Assembly (NCBI GenBank): GCA_947506155.1
Contig: CANNNV010000005.1
Span: forward strand, 1 to 44,918
Source: Methylococcaceae bacterium
GTDB lineage: Bacteria; Pseudomonadota; Gammaproteobacteria; Methylococcales; Methylomonadaceae
Length of the DNA stretch: 44,918 nucleotides
Reading direction: 5' to 3'
Numbering within the stretch: the stretch's first letter is position 1; every line of letters starts with the position of its first letter. This document shows positions 42,046-44,918 of this stretch, one piece after another. The position numbers and the translations under genes are program-made. The notes under the pieces were generated by a model. The model ran no database searches and was not told where the DNA came from. It worked only from the letters and a program-made list of their open reading frames with translations.

Positions 42046-42981
42046 TTATTGCTTCAGCGAGTTCAGTATTTGCTCTAACGGAGCCAGAGAAATCAGCGCC
42101 CGATAGAGTATAGTTTTATCTTCCATCAGCCCATAACATTCATAGTGATAGGGTGAATTTATGGCATGGCCTATACCTTCTTTTTTCGATTCAGCGGGTA
42201 TTTGCTTGATCAGTATATACAGCGCATCGCCTGATTTTAGCTGGGCCAGATAGCTGCGGTCAATGCTGATTTTATGTGACATATACACCAGCGGATTACG
42301 TTCAAAATCATGCTTTTCTATCACCGCTTTTTCCAGCAAAGCACTGGAGATCAAGCTGCATGGAAATATTTCGGGAAAAACTGCTTTATTTTTAAACGGG
42401 TCAAAAAAAGCATCCTGATCGACCAGAGAGCCGCACAAAAAATTCTTGGCATTACTGCTGCTGATGAATTTCCGTTTCAGAAAAAAATTGCTACCGGAAA
42501 TAAACGACCGGTCTGGATGCTGATTGAGGGCACCAAACTGGGGAATGACCGGATTAGGCAGAAACAATGCAAACTTGGATTCCTTTTTATAACCTAACAA
42601 GGCCAGAACGCCACCGGCTTTAACGGCAATTCTGTTGCTCAGTATTGTCTCCGGCTCGTCTTTAAGTTGCGACGTTTTTATATCGATCGATACAACTTGT
42701 CCCGGTTTTACCGCGTTAACAAATGAAAATTGGTAGTTGCTAAAGCGTAGGTTGTTGTCGCTAATCAGCGCATGTTCATTGTTTAACTGGCGATAAAGAA
42801 AAATTTTATGTTCTATCAGTGATTCCAGTTGAAAGCCCAGTGCAATCGGACCCTGGAATGGATTGTGATTGATGCGTAGCCACCTGTTTCTATCGTGAAA
42901 CAAGTTAAAATCATCGGTTGCATTGCGTGCAACGTCAATGTGTATTTGATTGAAAGTATCTGAACTGTGTGGCGTACGCAT
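42046..42981 (-). CDS. Hypothetical protein, possible double-hotdog (MaoC-like) fold
   Basis: ARNATDDFNLFHDRNRWLRINHNPFQGPIALGFQLESLIEH resembles hotdog hydratase-type N-termini; a similar half follows. Confidence 0.55.
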   Translation of the reverse strand: MRTPHSSDTFNQIHIDVARNATDDFNLFHDRNRWLRINHNPFQGPIALGFQLESLIEHKIFLYRQLNNEHALISDNNLRFSNYQFSFVNAVKPGQVVSIDIKTSQLKDEPETILSNRIAVKAGGVLALLGYKKESKFALFLPNPVIPQFGALNQHPDRSFISGSNFFLKRKFISSSNAKNFLCGSLVDQDAFFDPFKNKAVFPEIFPCSLISSALLEKAVIEKHDFERNPLVYMSHKISIDRSYLAQLKSGDALYILIKQIPAESKKEGIGHAINSPYHYECYGLMEDKTILYRALISLAPLEQILNSLKQ

Positions 42982-43036
42982 GAGGTCTCGATGCTGGAGT
43001 TGTTGACAGGTTAGGTAGATTAATGCCTGAGCGGTG

Positions 43037-43990
43037 CTATAACCAGCCTTTGCGTTTAAAAAACCAGTAAGGCGAAATTCCAGCCAACAGCATTAAACCC
43101 AGCGCGCCGGGATAACCCAGTTGTAAATTGAGTTCCGGCATGTATTGGAAATTCATTCCATAAATGCTGGCTACCAGAGTAGGAGGTAAAAATACCACCG
43201 CAGCAATGGAAAATATTTTAATAATTTTATTTTGAGCAATGTTGATAAAGCCTTGGGTTGAGTCCATCAGGAAATTGATTTTATCGAATAAAAACGTGGT
43301 ATGCGACATCAAAGTCTCCACGTCGCGCATGATCTCCCTCGCCGTTTCTTGTAATTCAGGGTGATGGCGCAAATGCCGTTGCAAAAAAGATATCGAACGT
43401 TGAGTATCCATTAAACATAACCGAATCTTGCCATTGCTGTCTTCCAGTTTGGCCAGTTGATCAATAGCATTTTCAAGGTCGGAGTCTATTTCTTCCAGTA
43501 CCAGATAGCTGACATCTTCGAGTTTACGATGAATGTCTTCCAACGCATCGGCAAGATTTTCCACTTTTTGCTCAAATATAATGACCAGCAATTCCTGTGG
43601 GGAGTGAGCCTCCACCTGCCCACGCCGGGCGCGCATCCGTAACAGACGAAAATCAGCCAATGCGCCTTCGCGCAGGGTAATTAAGCGATCATTTTGCAAA
43701 ATAAAGGCGACAGTCGCAGTGCTGTGCCTTCCTTCGCTTTGGGCAAGAAACAAGGAGCGCACATGAACGCCAGTGTTATCAGTAAAGTAACGCGCTGAAG
43801 ACTCTATTTCTTCTACATCATCCGATTCCGGTAGTGTAGTGCGTAGAAATGCTTGCAGTTGAGCGCGCTCATGGTCGCTGGGATCATGAGCATCTATCCA
43901 AGAGGCCTTAGCAACTGCCAGTTTGAGCTGATCTTTAGGCGGTGCCTGTTCTTTGAGTCGGCCCTTGTCGATATTAAAGAGTCGTAACAT
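43037..43990 (-). CDS. corA: CorA-family divalent cation transporter
   Basis: C-terminal VVFLPPTLVASIYGMNFQYMPELNLQLGYPGALGLMLLAGISPYWFFKRKGWL (YGMNF). Confidence 0.96.
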   Translation of the reverse strand: MLRLFNIDKGRLKEQAPPKDQLKLAVAKASWIDAHDPSDHERAQLQAFLRTTLPESDDVEEIESSARYFTDNTGVHVRSLFLAQSEGRHSTATVAFILQNDRLITLREGALADFRLLRMRARRGQVEAHSPQELLVIIFEQKVENLADALEDIHRKLEDVSYLVLEEIDSDLENAIDQLAKLEDSNGKIRLCLMDTQRSISFLQRHLRHHPELQETAREIMRDVETLMSHTTFLFDKINFLMDSTQGFINIAQNKIIKIFSIAAVVFLPPTLVASIYGMNFQYMPELNLQLGYPGALGLMLLAGISPYWFFKRKGWL

Positions 43991-44105
43991 GATGTATTTT
44001 GCTTATTTTTGTAATTGGGTCATTCGCAAAAAATACCACCTACTTTGTTAAAGTTGCCGCTTCATGATCACTGATGCTACAGCGGTTTTTATTTTGCAGG
44101 TGACT

Positions 44106-44615
44106 TTACCCAGGAAAACTGTCTGGGCGAATTAGCGTAACTAATGTGGCGCAGCCTGGCGTTAGTTCTGCCCAGTCACCTTCAAAAGTGAGTTGGGCTA
44201 AGGCGGCGGTAGGTAAGCATTTTCCATTAATCGATAGCGGCACTGAATGAGTGATTAATTTTAACAACAAGTTTTCCAAGCCGGGGTTATGCCCAATCAA
44301 CAGCACTCGCTTTGTATCACAACTGATTTTTAATACCTCAAGCAAAGTCAGCGCATCAGCCTCATAAAGTCGCGGATCACAGATTATAGATGACTCGTCT
44401 ATATTCAGTTGTTTGCAAACTCGCTGCGCAGTTGCCAAGGCTCTTACTGCCGGGGAACTGAGTATGGTATTGGGAGTCAAATGCTGTTCATGTAGCCAGC
44501 GACCTATTTGCTTGGCCGCACGCCGACCGCGTTTTTTTAATGGACGAGAAAAATCATCCATATCAACAGACCAATCTGACTTAGCATGGCGTAATAATAA
44601 AAGTTCGTGAGTCAT
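44106..44615 (-). CDS. sixA: SixA-like phosphohistidine phosphatase
   Basis: LLLRHAKSDWSVDMDDFSRPLKKRGRRAAKQIG; VLLIGHNPGLENLLLKL (RHG motif). Confidence 0.9.
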   Translation of the reverse strand: MTHELLLLRHAKSDWSVDMDDFSRPLKKRGRRAAKQIGRWLHEQHLTPNTILSSPAVRALATAQRVCKQLNIDESSIICDPRLYEADALTLLEVLKISCDTKRVLLIGHNPGLENLLLKLITHSVPLSINGKCLPTAALAQLTFEGDWAELTPGCATLVTLIRPDSFPG

Positions 44616-44779
44616 AGCTATTTATATTAATCAAGAGTGATGGTTTGGATACTATACCAGCTAATGTTATAACTACTCAGTAGTCAAAAACAGAATATGA
44701 AACATTGGTCTGGCACTGAGTAATAACACTTATTGTTTGAAAAAGTACATATCTCTATCTTACCGACGGTTGTCAATCA

Positions 44780-44860
44780 CCCCGCCCTGAAGGACGGAGC
44801 TTGTAAAAGCTAGGTTGACCAGACTAAGCGCTAACACAGTGCTACGATTACAATGGGTCG
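44780..44860 (-). ncRNA. Candidate omegaRNA 3' part / IS200-IS605 right-end hairpin
   Basis: Minus-strand AGCTCCGTCCTTCAGGGCGGGGTGATTGAC: hairpin CUCCGUCCU-UC-AGGGCGGGG that pairs fully only on the minus strand (G-U wobbles), directly 3' of a truncated ORF. Confidence 0.5.
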
Positions 44861-44918
44861 TTAAGACTTACCAGCGAATGCTTCCTTAGTTCGCTGCTCT
44901 AAAAGGATCGGATCACGC
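44861..44918 (-). CDS. Probable C-terminus of a TnpB-family (IS200/IS605 OrfB) protein, truncated by window edge
   Basis: Only RDPILLEQRTKEAFAGKS* visible; assignment rests mainly on the adjacent IS605-like right-end hairpin. Confidence 0.4.
   Translation of the reverse strand, partial: RDPILLEQRTKEAFAGKS

Overview
The window is a gammaproteobacterial chromosome segment. Gene content resembles a methanotroph-like lineage, but that is inference only. Most of it is housekeeping: pheS-rplT-rpmI-infC-thrS, tRNA-Val(GAC), rsgA, an M48 protease, orn, serS, rnhB-lpxA-fabZ, skp-bamA, epmA-efp with divergent epmB, ftsH, hppA, corA and sixA. Accessory content includes: (i) an EcoRV-type restriction-modification pair with the endonuclease gene first and the methylase overlapping it by 4 bp; (ii) a 939-aa protein fusing a RelE/ParE-like N-terminus, an SF1 helicase and ankyrin-like repeats; (iii) a 1229-aa multi-domain flavin/Fe-S oxidoreductase; (iv) a fused CrcB/Fluc protein whose second half is degenerate and appears to lack its first helix; (v) a multi-TM protein with a downstream GH24 lysozyme; (vi) a CarS-like / EEP phosphatase / CDP-alcohol phosphotransferase lipid cluster; (vii) the 3' end of a probable TnpB element with an omegaRNA-like hairpin at the right edge. 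No CRISPR array, rRNA or prophage was seen. All assignments come from reading the sequence and recalled family motifs; no database search was run.
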